This document shows positions 24,839 through 37,187 of a stretch of DNA of 64,000 nucleotides, piece after piece. The stretch spans positions 34,811,699 to 34,875,698 of the forward strand of contig OZ012686.1 in the NCBI GenBank assembly GCA_963942565.1. The letters are read 5' to 3'. The notes beneath the pieces are model-generated. The model saw nothing but the letters and a program-made list of their open reading frames with translations. It was not told the DNA's origin and did no database searches. Position 1 is the stretch's first letter; every line of letters begins with the position of its first letter. Made by a program: the position numbers and the translations under genes. This DNA is from Maea johnstoni (taxonomy: Eukaryota > Annelida > Polychaeta > Spionida > Magelonidae).

Positions 24839-26383
24839 AGCAAAAATATTTCTTAAATGTTTGTGATAATCCGCATTGTCTTGATTTCCTATTATTCTAA
24901 TATTTCGAAGGATTTGTAGGAGCCGCCACTAGTTCAACATACTCGACACTCGACGCGATGTTCAACCGTAGGCGCGTAAGCGGCTGGAAAAGTGAAACGT
25001 TCGCGAATGTAACAATCTGAACACACCCAGATATGTTTTTACTAGAAAGGAAAATTTGCCGGAGAAATCGGAGAGGCCGTAAAATTAACGACAACTAAAC
25101 GCATGTATATATATTTACTATTGTCTTTTTATTTGCAAAGGCATAAAGTCAGGAGATCGGAGAAGTTTTTTCAGTTGTTTTGGTGCTCGTAATCTCTTAA
25201 TTGGTTTCTAACGACATTTGAGTGACCTGTATACCGTAAGAGTGGGGCCATCTTAGTTAGCATATACTGGACGATTATGGATCCACATGTTGACACGATA
25301 AGGTAGGGGGGTCGAATTCATTTTGGTTTTGGGGGGTTATTAATAAAAATGGCCAAATAGTAAATAACAAGTTTTTATTTGGGTATGTTAGGCACGATCC
25401 CAAATTATGAATATGAATATTAATTTGTTTTTATCCATGCTTGGTAACATGACTCGATGGACTCATCGATAGCTTATCGGCTTGGAGTGTCAGAGGTCGC
25501 AGGATCAAATTCGTTCCAACTATATTTTTATTTTTGTTTTTGCAAGATAGTTTATTTCTAGCTTCCAAATGCTTCGGATGGCACTTTAATCCGTAGGTGC
25601 AGTCGGCAAGTTGAGAATTTCTTCAAAAAAAATATATAGTTTAATGGGTGTAGTAATGCCTAGCCTTCACATAGAATATGAGATCTGTTAAGTGGTCAGC
25701 TTGTTGCTTTCAACAGAAAAGATATCTTAAGTGATAAAGTTTAGAATTTCTTCAAGAAAATATATAGTTTAATGGATGTAAATATTAATTTAAATATGTA
25801 AATAAAGAATATGTTCCCGATGATGTTGGTATTGTCACTTGCATGCACACTTGCTGCACATGCCTATTACTCAAAGCAACTTCCACCCATTCACCTTCTA
25901 TTTGCCCTTCCATACGTCCCCACATGTTGATCAGTGCCCCATTTATGCACCTTCCAACTGTACTATGGGCTTGGATACGTGCGCCCGCCACTCACTTTTT
26001 GGGCGCACGAATCCTTATTACACTGTCCTTTTTCTACTCATCCTGCGGCCTTAATAAGCACCCTGCCGCAACACTTGCCTTCCCCCTCTCTGTAAGTGTA
26101 CTTTCCTCCCAATACCTCTTTCAACGGGGCCCTATCTGGATCCTTTCACGTTCTAGCTCCCCTAGCTCCCCTGCATTATTAAATAGCAGATCGTGGACTC
26201 CAAATATAATACTAATAGGTGAGTGAGATGGGGGTGGAAGCATAATGGACTCTTCCAACCAACGTACACACACAACACGCTCGCCAGTACGGCATCATTG
26301 CGAAGACCGGACCGTGTTATTGACAGCGTTAATCTGTATTCCTATTTCTAAAACTATAAACTATTTGACAAAACTGCTATAAC

Positions 26384-26467
26384 ATGGCAATACACGGAAA
26401 GTTGGACACTTGGGATTTCGTGGCAGTGGGTATATATTTCGTCGCTGTCATCGGAACTGGGCTTATG
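26384..26467 (+). CDS. SLC5A3-like: SLC5A3-like Na+/solute cotransporter, exon 1 (start, TM0/TM1)
   Basis: Start exon of a sodium-coupled solute transporter of the SLC5/SSF family, a plasma-membrane protein. ATG at 26384 opens 28 codons, MAIHGKLDTWDFVAVGIYFV then AVIGTGLM, followed by the donor GTAAGT in phase 0. The LDTWDFV-IYF-V pattern matches the SLC5 N-terminus (human SMIT1 has LDTADIAIVALYF). The hydrophobic run from residue 11 onward is the first transmembrane helix. No other ATG in this frame lies close upstream. It joins in frame to exon 2 after an 11.3-kb intron. The ten exons identified code for about 355 residues, about half of the roughly 700 usual for SMIT proteins. Confidence 0.88.
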
Positions 26468-26783
26468 GTAAGTTCCACATGAAGGCTGTGTAGTTGTATC
26501 AGATCAACTTCTCTGGTTGTATAGACTGATAGAGAATGCTGTGTTTCCATACCATTTCTAGAACGGTCCACCGGGTGGTTTTCTATCGAATGGATGATTT
26601 GCCAATGCGCGTACTTGCCTTTCTTTTTAGGGAACATTCAGGTTATACAGTGAGCATAACTGACCACGGTTTATTGAAAACTATTGCCGCAGCGGTTAGT
26701 ATAAGTTGTGAATAAGCACTGATAATCTGTGATAAGACAGGTGAAGGCATTTAACTGTTTAAATAGAGGAGCCGCTTTAAGCC

Positions 26784-27694
26784 TTAAGGTGGGTCCAGCA
26801 CTTAGGACATTAGCTAGCCTTTTCTTCATTTACAGCTTGTAGGGGATAGTAACACCCAATAAACTAGATACAATATAAAGGTGAACTGGATTAAGCTGGA
26901 TGGATGTGGACCCTAAAATTTCTGTCCGGATTAGGCGAAATCCGGATTATGCGTAAAGGCATAAATAGAATAATTTAGCAAGGCGTGTACATTTCAAAAA
27001 TCAAAATGGAATCGTGACCCATCGACTATATATTTATAACCCCCCATATATTCCCCTTTTTCCCTGACCCTCCCATCACATCCCCCTGTCTATTTAATTG
27101 CCTGTCCTCTTTGTTTTTTGTGGGAGAGGACATTATTTCTGCTTTCTGTTGCAATGACTTGGGCGCGTCGTATCACGTGATACTGGGCGCGCTCAATTCA
27201 TGATCGGCAACCCGGATAAAAGCATGCTCTTAAACCTTAAATGGTAAAGAGTGTGCCTCGAGAATGGTCTGGTTTTGGCCAGGTATGGATTAAATTGTCT
27301 GTAATAAGCTCTGAAATTGGCATGTAAATGTATTGGAACGGACCGGGCCCTTGAAATCTGTAAGGTAAATCCAAAAATCTGGATAAAGCACGTCCATATT
27401 TAGCCAGTTCACCTGTAGGTACATATATGAACTTGTAATACATCCAAGTTTAGTTGGCGTTCTGACCCGCTGCGGTGGGCTGAAAGTGATTTAATCGAAA
27501 AAATTACATTTTGCATTTTTCTCAATAAAACTTACCATTCAAGAAAATATAAATCAAAGTAGCATTGAGAGGTAGCAAAAAAGTTTCCTTTCAGAAAATA
27601 TGTAGTTTACTGGGTGTTACAATCACCTACAAGCTGTAAATGAAGAAAATGCTAGCTAATGTCGGTATTGTCCTAAGTGCTCGACCCACCTTAA
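26784..27694. mobile_element. Long-TIR element next to SLC5A3-like exon 1
   Basis: The left arm (about 26784-26875) and right arm (about 27604-27694) are inverted copies of roughly 85-90 bases. Shared blocks are TTAAGGTGGGTC, GCACTTAGGACA, TTTACAGCTTGTAGG and TAACACCCA. The left arm lacks a short segment present in the right. TTAA at both outer ends may be the target site or the TIR itself. The interior has no coding capacity that I can see. Confidence 0.75.
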
Positions 27695-28409
27695 TGTTAA
27701 ATGTTCAAATATTAATGCAAACATGCCATTGAAAAGGCCACTGTGCTTTTGTATTATTGCCAAATTAGCCACCAGCATCATAAGGGTTAAGTCATTGAAT
27801 TAGGCCACATTGAAAATGGGAGAAATCTTAGAAATATGTGCTACATTATCAGATTAAAGTGTGTGGGTCTTAATCCCTTTATCATAGCACTTTGACATGG
27901 CATTGACAAACATTATATTTTGACTATGGAAACTAAAAGAAGGGCCAGGCTGGGGTTCTACACAATGCCTTAAGGCTGGGATTCTATGCAAAGCCTGTTG
28001 CTATGGTAACGAAACATTGAGCCAGAAAAAATTAAATAGAAATATATATATAAATGAATATATTTGTTCTAAAAATGAGGACTTTTGTACAGTTAACTAT
28101 AGGTGTTCCATAGACTCAGAAAAAGGATATTGAGAAAAAACATGCCAAAAGAAATCTCTCATGATGCTCTGCTATGATTCCAAGCCAACACCTTAAAACA
28201 AGATGGCTGCCAAGTGCTCTATTGGTACTTAAAAATCAAATCATAAATTACTGAAAAATATCAATAAACTTTTATACATTCTGGCCACTCTTTTGTGATA
28301 TAATGGTCATTAAGATTGGGCAGATGGCCTTGTGTTGATTTATAGCTTTGTCCAGAATGTCCTCAGTTGGCTGAGGCCACTTAGGCCGAAACCAACCAAA
28401 GGACATCCA

Positions 28410-29070
28410 TTAACTTAGCACAAGTATACTCAGAAATTTGGCCAAATTGTGAACTTTGTGCAAATAGTGTGAAACTGGGTACAATAATACTTCGAGTGAT
28501 GCTGACCAATGTCCTTAATGGACACCGAGCATAAGTTACCATTAAAGACTATTTTGGGGATATTTTAGGCTAAAAATGTCATAAAGTGTGACCTTTTGGG
28601 AATATGATAATAACAAACCTAGGGAAGAAGGTGGAATGTCCAAACTTAGCACAAATACACTTCAAGAATTGCTCATTATAACTGATATGATAAATATTAT
28701 GAAATTGGCACTAGGGTGTGTTTTTGAAGGTGTTTTCAGCAATAAATAATAAAAGAAATGAGATTTTTGGGATCCGACAATAAAAATCCTAGGCAACAGA
28801 GTAGAAGCTGAAAACCTCACACAAATACACTTAGAGAGTTATTGATCATGACTGTCATCAGTAAAGGTTGTGAAAGACCCCCTAAGTTTTCGGGGTGTTA
28901 ATTTAAGCAAAAAATGACTAAGAATGAGATTTTGGGGATGTGACCAAGAACAAACCTTTACTTCAGAGTAGAAAGTGCAAACCTCGCACAGATAGTCTTT
29001 GAAGGATATTGATTAAAACTGCTTTAGTAAAAGTTATGAAATGTACCATTAGTGTCTGATTTTTGGGTAA
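28410..29070. repeat. Degenerate tandem repeat, about 155-165-base unit, four units
   Basis: Recurrent order of GCACAAATACACTT, TTGATCATAACTG, AAGTTATGAAA, GAGATTTTTGGGAT-like and ACAAACCT blocks, at roughly 28415, 28650, 28815 and 28975. Units are strongly diverged, so the array is old. Confidence 0.65.
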
Positions 29071-30563
29071 TCCTCAGCTTTTTATCTGCTTGGTGTAAAT
29101 ATTTTGCAGGAGCTTCCATGGGATGAAACATTTTGATTTTCGTCACTTTTTCTGCCATATTGCGACTAATTTGTGACTAGCCAATTGTCACCGATGGAGG
29201 AAACCGGAGTACTCGGCGAAAACCACCACCTTACCCCAAGTCACTGGCAACTTTCTCAAATGCCCCAGGCAGCTTCCATGGGTTTATAAGTTTATCAATC
29301 GGCTTACGGACGCAGTCCTGTAAGAACATAGAACCTCGCTTACAAGTCTCATACAGTCACGCTATGTTTGCATGTTGCAATATTTGTCACTTATGGCACA
29401 AAAAAGTGTTACAATGGTGAGCTTAGAAAATACTCGACCCTAGGCAGCAGCTGTGGATATACAGATAATAATAATAATGATGATATTGTCATTTGATATT
29501 GCGCCCTATCCATATAAACTTGCTCCTCAAAGGGGCATTACATTCATTGTCAAAGGATAGATGTTGATATCCACATAGTAGTTATTTGATAAATACCACA
29601 CTCCCAGGTGCCCGAATATTATTTGGGAGCTGATTCCATATTAGTTTTGGGGCACAGGCACTCCAAATGAGCCCAGCTCCCTATTACTGCTATCTCTTAA
29701 TACTATACTGGTCGCTTCTGTAAGCTTAATAACTGAGTAGTGCTGAAGAGGACAGGTTTGGGGGAGGTCTTATATGGAAGGTGACATGTATAAGCTCATT
29801 TTGAACCTAAATCATTCTGATGGTGCATTTGTCCTTTAACCGTAAAAGCAGTCTTTACATATACATATAAAGTTTCTTGTGCATCGATCAGCTTGATTCA
29901 TGCATTATCAAAAATTAATTGGGGATAAATTGTACAATCACAACATATTCAAAGGCAAGTTGAATGTTTTCTTGCGAATAACATTTCTTGTTTTAGTATC
30001 TTGAAAACTATGTTATATAGTCAAAGTAATGAAGTCTCTTTTGAGCCATGATAAAGTATGGATGGCGATCGCGACAGGCCATAATACCAAGCACTGTTTA
30101 ACTCACAAATTATAAATCAGACTGCATGGTATTAGATATTCTATTCTTAAATATATCATCTAAATGCATGTTTCGTTAAACAAGTGAATTGCACCGTTGT
30201 ACTGGTGTTATCTATTGTTCAATTGAGGTCGCCACTCGCCAGTATTGATATTAGCTACTGGTACTTTTTTTTAGTGCCAACTGATGAAAAGTTTGTGAAC
30301 CCTTTGAATTGTCCCACTATGAAGATTTTTATTCTTGGACCCCTGCTGGGATTCCTATTGTCTACCTGCCTAGTTATCAACAGACCAGGGCTGTGCACAC
30401 CTATGACTGATTGTATTACTACAACTACAATGCTCAATATTCATTAATTGACATTTGGGTTGTGTGTATAATATATTGATTGTAGAGTTCAAGTTAGAGA
30501 CCTGATATATATAGGCCTGATGGATCTTTTAGAGTGGATGCCTGAAAACTGGGCTACCTAACC

Positions 30564-30794
30564 TTAACCCATTAATGCTCTCAGCGGCCAAAAGCAGCCT
30601 GACACATTAGATAAAATCTTCCAGGCAAAAGCATATTTTGGAAAATATTTGAAGGAAAAAGATTTTCTAGAACAATACCAAAAACTTTCCTTAAAATATT
30701 TTGTGATATCATTCTAAACTCCAAAGTTATTGTCAAAAGTATCATTGATCAAAACAACATTTGCAAGTGGAACTCTTAAGTGTTAATGGGTTAA
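30564..30794. mobile_element. TTAA MITE family B
   Basis: It runs from TTAACCCATTAATGCT to GTTAATGGGTTAA, with GCCTGACA, TTTGAAGGAAAAA and a TTATTGTCAAAAGTATC block. TTAA duplications and CCC...GGG ends fit a piggyBac-like origin. Other copies lie at 39172-39405, 46059-46288, about 46477-46715, 49229-49461, 51156-51389, 62468-62689, and to 40768. Confidence 0.75.
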
Positions 30795-31358
30795 CACCAC
30801 ACTGCCCGTGGACACTGGACACTTTAAAGATTGATCAACCCCCTGCCACTGTGATTAGCCTGCAGATCATTATATCAGCCCTAGGGCGATATGACAATTT
30901 ATTTGTCAGCAAGTTAGACCTCCTCAACAACTTGCCCTTTCATTTTGGTCACTGAGCATTCAGATAGTATCAGATCAGCTTTTAGAATAGCTGTAATTCT
31001 CTGTGTTAGTAAGTGGATGTGGCTGGCTTTGCATTTATACCTGTACTTGTAGGAGCTTTGCCATAGACACAGATCCTGAACACTGCCAGGATGCTAGCTG
31101 GATTTAAAAAAATGGCTGATTGAAAAAGCTTAAGCAAAATTGTTACCTGCCCAGATTTAGCAACTTTGCTACTTCAAATCCCTATGCCAACTACATTTAT
31201 TAGCTTATGTGCCAAAAAGGGCAATTTACATTTCAGCCATGCTTAACTATTTAAAGGAAAGTTGTTGGTAACATATTTCTCTGACTTTACCTTTTATCCA
31301 CAAGATTGCATAAACATTATGAGGTCGCTTTTGGGTACTCTAAGCACCCTACTAGCCT

Positions 31359-31566
31359 ATATTGTGATCTAGGATTTACAGTTACTACAGTTAGGAAATT
31401 TCCATCATGTTCAAACTGTAGTCAGGGTGAAATAGAAATAGTTTAATTCGACTGACCTATTATAATACAAAAGCACCTGTAAGGGATCTGAGTAAGCAAT
31501 CATAATGGATAATCATCAATCCTCTGGAATTCTGCCCAATGAGCTTGGGCATTGGAGCATCTAGTG
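31359..31566. repeat. Dispersed or segmental duplicate, copy 1
   Basis: About 210 bases matching 35690-35897 in the same orientation at roughly 90 percent by eye. Shared blocks include GGAAATTTCCATCATGTTCA and AAGCACCTGTAAGGGATCTG. Confidence 0.8.
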
Positions 31567-31623
31567 GACTCAGTCAGACATACACAAATCTTAAACTCAT
31601 ATGCAGTAAGAACGATAATTTCA

Positions 31624-33525
31624 AAGCTCGACATTAACCATAATTTCAACTAGCCAAACAGGGCTAGCTGCTCAAAATTTTACTAGCCCTTAAATTATTT
31701 TTCTAGTCCACAACACTTTTAGATAAAAAAGACCCAACTCTAAAAAAAACATGACAGTTAATGAGATGTTATTCTCCTCAACTGGTATCACTATTTTTTG
31801 AGGGCATCTTACATTCTGCTTACCGTTAGACGGACACTTTTTTGGTGTGTGCACCCTCTCATGTTGTACCAAATTGCCCTGTCAAATTCCCATTATTGTT
31901 TCCCCTTTCTAGAGCTCAAGGGGTCGAAGTATCCTTCAGAACTCAGGTACCCTCAATCTCAAGTGCTTGGAGTACTATTATCCGTTCATATCTATTACCT
32001 GGAACAAACGGGCCAATCTTGCCAATAGCTACAAATTTCAAATATGCACATACGCAGTTGTTATGTCCATTCTTTTTGGTACTATAGTCCAATTTATCTT
32101 GTAAAGACTTCTGCTTGTCTAGTCGCATGCAATGTTTGTTTTCTACATTTATTAAACTGCTGCAGTTTAATTCACGTCATAGGGCACGTTCGTATGTGTG
32201 CTGCGGTGCTAGTGTCGGGCTGATCATCGATTATGATCGATAATTGATTAGTTGCCTCTTTTTTTACTGATTTATTGATTACAAAACTGGCAATCGATAA
32301 TATTCGGAAAAGGTGACACCTAAGGACGAAAAATATAACTAAATGACCGGCAAATTGTTAGCTTTCTTGCTGTGAAACTATTTTTAGCTCCAGAAACATT
32401 TCAAAATATAGTTAGAGGGGGTGCTGAATAACAAGCAATTGTCTTAGCCTATCACTAAGTTTTACGCGCTAGACCTCTACTAGTACCCAATTGAAAAAGT
32501 GTGAAGAACTGATTATGATCTATAATCGATCAGTTGGCTGCATACAAAATATGAATTTGTAGTTCTTAACACCAAGCAAACCCTGTATTTGAGAATCGCT
32601 AGTGGCATCACCAGATTAATATGAACACTGTGTTGGTCATTGTCAAGCATGCACATACGTTCGATACGGAAAAGACCATGAATACATGGAACACTAGATG
32701 CATACTAGCTGATGCTGACAGCGTCCCTCTTGTAAACAGTTGATGAAAATGTTATATTTATCAAAGACAGTAATCTGTGAATAAGTCAGAAATTTGATCA
32801 TGGAACCATTGAATTCAGTAAATTGATGAATATGTGAACATAAAATCAAGAACTCTCTTTATTATTTCACAAGACAATGGTTATGGGTGAGGATGGTCGT
32901 AAAGATGTGAGATTATCACAGATTGCTATCTCAAAATCAGCGATAGTTTAGCGTCACCATTTGTTGTGTACATTCCTTAGCGCACCTGTGGCGATGCGTG
33001 AACCAATCAGCATATTAGATCACTTCACTTTGGAATTTTGTTTTTCGTTACTTTTTCTGCGGCTAATTTGTGACTAGCCAGTTATAACTGGGGGATGAAA
33101 ATGAAAAAAACAAACACCGCCTAACCCCAAGTCACTGGCAACTTTCTCACATGCCCTGGGTGGAATTCAAGCCCAGGCAATAGTGAGGTCACTTGACTGA
33201 TTGGTGGAATATGATACTCAGTGGCTCATCAGCCATATGCAGGTTATGCATGATCAAGTTACCCAATGCGAACTAAGCATAGTGAAAAGATTGTCAGTGC
33301 ATAGGTACTGAGAACTCATTGTTCTGTTTCAATTTAGCAGCAATTCTTAGTCTACAATCTTTCCTCGGCAATCACAAGTATTCTGTACGAAGTCACCTGC
33401 TTAACAGCTTTCTTAGTATAACTTAGAGTAATGTGTACTAGCCCGCCCCGGCTAGGTACAGTAAGTTTTCTTTAGCCCTGTTATTCAACAGCTAGCCCTG
33501 GGCTATCCTTAATGCCGAGCCCTGG
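31624..33525. mobile_element. Possible 1.9-kb CAGGG-ended element with degraded ends
   Basis: The left end AAGCTCGACATTAAC and the right end TTAATGCCGAGCCCTG are inverted matches of the family seen at 45554. Both ends continue into TAGCCC-rich sequence. The distance between them and the presence of unrelated repeats inside (SINE at 33040) leave open that these are two separate fragments. Confidence 0.4.
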
Positions 33526-33733
33526 ATTTGTCAAGATTCTTCACCATGCAATCTCACTGTATTCTATGTGTTGTTCATGGTCATTCTGTGCTCATTTGCT
33601 ACTTCTTTCCTGAGTCTTGTAGGACCAAGAAATTTTTCAACATGTTCAAACGATTCTTCGCCAGCAAGGTACATTTCACTCCTATATGTCTTGAAGTTTC
33701 CTCGATTATTCTCACTGCTGTCTTGCTAATATA

Positions 33734-34068
33734 GGGCGCCATTTGTAACATGCATACTTTTGTTGACAAAAGCAATTTTGTTGAGACAGAATTCTAAAAT
33801 GTTGAAAAAATTACTCTTGGCTTATGGTTACAGTAGTATTTTTGTATGTACAACAGAAGTAACTTTTGTTGACAAAAGCAATTTTGTCGAGACAGAATTC
33901 TAAGATGTTACACTTGGCGAATGGTCACACCATGTGTAACACAAAAGTATTTTTGTTCAACAAATGTAACTTTTGTCTGACAAAAGTAACTTTTGTTGGA
34001 CAAAAGTACTTCTGTCTTGATAAAAGTTGCTATTGTCAACAAAAGAATGGATGTTACAACCGCGCCCC
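33734..34068. mobile_element. GGCGCC-ended MITE with a different palindromic filling
   Basis: Left GGGCGCCATTTGTAACATGC and right GGATGTTACAACCGCGCCCC form terminal inverted repeats related to those at 21041. The interior is built from TTTTGTTGACAAAAG-type palindromes instead of TTCTGTCCAACAGAA. No coding frame is plausible. Confidence 0.72.
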
Positions 34069-34263
34069 ATATGTTAAAGGCCTGCTAATTCTTACCCAAC
34101 AATAAAATGCAGAGACCCCTGTTAGACTGCAATGAGACACCAGTAAGAAAGCAGAAATATTGCAACAAGACTATGTAGATATCACATGCACCTCATGTTT
34201 GAGTTATGTGACTGGACAAAATGGCTAACTGTTGGAAGACTAGAAAACCGCACCATTCAATTT

Positions 34264-34410
34264 CAGGGCTCGAAATTAGGGGTGCTCCTGCGGCTCCCTC
34301 AAATATATGCAGGGAGCCTAAATGTGTATTGTTTGACATACAGAACACTTTTATGAAGCTTATGTAGATGCAATTGGGCTCCCTGGAAAAAATCTTAATT
34401 TCGAGCCCTG
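34264..34410. mobile_element. CAGGG-ended MITE with 5-base duplication
   Basis: Ends CAGGGCTCGAAATTA and TAATTTCGAGCCCTG are exact inverted repeats, flanked by AATTT on both sides (34259-34263 and 34411-34415). Confidence 0.78.
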
Positions 34411-35475
34411 AATTTCATCTAGAAACGCCTTACATGGCCTCTGAATAAGTGCAGGCACCAACATAAATACTTGCCAGCTTGCCCAAGCAAGTGAATTTTT
34501 TCAGAAAGGGCTTTCTAACAACTGCATATTAGTTTTCACTTGCCCGCATAATTGGCAAGCTGATTTTCTGAACAACAAACACATTTTTTATAGTAGATGA
34601 CCCAAATACCCAGAAATATGCAAACAATGCAATAGTAAGTAAAGGTTTTCAAATCATTAAATCCATGATATGCAATGCTTGCCTTTCTAGCATATGTTAT
34701 TTCGCACAAATCAACAATTATATTGGGCAAGAAAAAATCATTGACTTCTTGCCAGGCATGGTAAGTTATAGTTCTGAAAGTTATGTTGGTGCCTGTAGTG
34801 CATAGATCTCTTTGAAATACTAAAATGGTAATCTTACCTTTAATACGGTTCAATACCCCTAATTTATTGAAACATTCAGGGTTGACAAACATACAAAAAA
34901 TAGTTGGTACGCACTGTGAGGTATAAGAAAGTGAAATCCGTAGACACTACATCAAAGGAATATTATACTGTATTCTAGATTATGGGTATTCTTTCATAAC
35001 CTTGTCATATTGTTAAAACAGTTATGAATACATAATTATAAAACACTTATTTAAGTATATTGATTGATATTACATGACCTAAGGAAAAAAGGGAAAAATC
35101 CTGTTGCACTGACAGCACATGTGTGCACTTAGAATATAAAATAACGATAGGTCATGGCCAAGTATCAGTGAGAGACTGAGAGTACCTCAGTCTTGTATCA
35201 TACTTTAAATTATATGGCTGCTAGGTACAGGGAGTATTAAGTAATTTTATAACTAATTAGAGGGTCAGATTTAACCCATTAAAGCTAAAGGGTTTTCTGA
35301 AAATGATCATTTGGACCTTTGACACTTTTGAAAATAACTTAAGAATTTAGGATGGTTTTAGTTAAAGGAGAGTTATTGGTTTCATCTTGAATAACTTCCC
35401 TCCTTCAAATATTTTTCCAACTTTCCTTTTTGCCGCAAGATTGCATCAAAATTATCAGGCTGCTTCTGGTCATTC

Positions 35476-35684
35476 TTAACCTTTATGCTGCTGGTGGATA
35501 ATTACAATTCAAAATGAGACAAAACCCTGAAAAATGACTGAAACCCTGGCACATTTGTACTCATCTGAGAGTACTCGGCGAATGCTGTCCAATAAACACT
35601 AACATGACAGGGTTTAGATGGTTTTGGAAAATCTTTGTCTTCTTGTGCTTTAGACGAAAGTAGCCTCAGCATTGGAAGGGTTAA
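35476..35684. mobile_element. TTAA MITE family A
   Basis: It runs from TTAACCTTTATGCTGCTGG to CATTGGAAGGGTTAA. It lies at the end of a family B copy that begins at 35271 and whose right end it replaces or interrupts. Confidence 0.75.
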
Positions 35685-35689
35685 AAACC

Positions 35690-35897
35690 CTATATTATGA
35701 TCTAGGGTGTTTACAGTTAGGAAATTTCCATCATGTTCAAACCGTAGTCAGGATGAAATAAAAAAATAGTTCAACTGAACTGACCTGTTCTAATACAAAA
35801 GCACCTGTAAGGGATCTGAGTAAGCAATCATAATGGATAATCATCAATCCTCTGGAATTTGCTCAATGTGCTTGGGCATTGGAGCGTCTAGTGGACC
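35690..35897. repeat. Dispersed or segmental duplicate, copy 2
   Basis: Partner of 31359-31566. A TTAA MITE (35476-35684) lies immediately to its left, and the corresponding place in copy 1 lacks it. Confidence 0.8.
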
Positions 35898-36430
35898 TAC
35901 GGTGATTTAATTGTGCTATTGGGACCTAGAAAAAAGCCCAATCCCAAACATACCTCACAGCAGCATATAAATCATATAAGAGTGTATCAAGGTGTATCTC
36001 CAGCTTCTTGAGTGTTAACAGGTAGAGATATTATAGGCAACTGTCCTCTGTCAACCCATTTTATAATGATAATAATAAAATTGACACTTATTAAGTGCTA
36101 TTTCCGTTAAAATGTTCAAAAGCGCTGAACAGTCATAGGATAAAATACAACTTGTTGCAAGGGAAACCCTGGCACATTGGTATACTCAGCGGAGTAATTT
36201 TCTAGTTCATTTCAATATCTTCAACTGTTCACTCACATGACATAATCTCTAGTTACACAGGTGATGGTCACTGCAGGTTAAGAGTAATCTTAGGGATATT
36301 ATTGACTAGTGACTATAAGAGAAAAATTTCAGATTCCTTACTGCTTATAATGAGTTTTTTACAGGCCATTTTCAGGGGGGTGGGAGGCATTTGTATTTGT
36401 GGACAGATACCGAAATTCTAGTTATTATAA

Positions 36431-36520
36431 CAGGGTTCGAAATTAAGTTTTTTTTTGAGGGAGCCGCAGGAGAATTCAAGGGTGCCCTGGGCTCCAGACA
36501 CCTCCTAATTTCGAGCCCTC
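36431..36520. mobile_element. CAGGG-ended MITE, short copy
   Basis: Ends CAGGGTTCGAAATTAAG and CTAATTTCGAGCCCTC. The flanks TATTATAA and TATTATTA lie in ATT-rich DNA, so the duplication length cannot be read safely here. Confidence 0.68.
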
Positions 36521-36546
36521 TATTATTATTATATTTTTATTATTTT

Positions 36547-36548
<2 letters not shown>

Positions 36549-36635
<87 letters not shown>

Positions 36636-36636
36636 G
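36549..36636. repeat. TAG/TAC palindromic microsatellite
   Basis: About 14 TAG repeats run directly into about 15 TAC repeats, so the array is its own inverted complement and can fold into one long hairpin. Confidence 0.93.
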
Positions 36637-36988
36637 TAATATCATCATCATCATCTTAATCATTATTATCAAATCATAACTTAAGTCTTTATGCATCAAC
36701 TGAATGATACATCATGTGACAAAATGACTTCACATTTGCAAGGAAGAATCTCACCAAATTGGAGCTATTGATGTTTGCCTGCTGTCTCAGCAATCTTGCT
36801 CACTTGTTTACATTGCGCCCATTCTTTCTGCTGCCATACTTTTAAGCTCCTTAAAGGTTTAGTAGGATATGGTATCTAGAAATCTTAAGCTTTTCCGTGT
36901 TCTTAAGAAAATTCACTAGATATGTCACAGAGCTAGGGCAGTTGAATAAGCCATAATGAAGCAGGACTCCTAACGTTATAATGGTCCA

Positions 36989-37035
36989 GTGTGTGTGTGT
37001 GTGCATGCATGCATGCGCATATGTATGTATGTATG

Positions 37036-37067
<32 letters not shown>

Positions 37068-37110
37068 AATGTGTGTGTGTGTACAAAGGTATTCATACAC
37101 ATGCAAACAC

Positions 37111-37170
<60 letters not shown>

Positions 37171-37187
37171 ACATACATACATACATC
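36989..37187. repeat. TG / GTAT / CA compound microsatellite
   Basis: TG repeats, then TATG repeats, then a long CA run and CATA repeats. The two halves are inverted relative to each other. Confidence 0.95.

Noticed and set aside
25843-26226. 127-codon frame just upstream of the transporter
   Set aside because: No homology and no agreement with the SLC5 N-terminus. It may be partly 5' UTR, but this cannot be supported.
30184-30447. 87-codon frame with a hydrophobic stretch
   Set aside because: It overlaps an opposite-strand open frame, lies in intron 1, and has no splice-consistent link to the transporter exons.
32210-32545. Possible hAT element with GGGCTGATCATCGATTATGA-like inverted ends
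   Set aside because: The two ends share only ATCGAT-rich motifs and no clear target duplication, so it is too weak to annotate.
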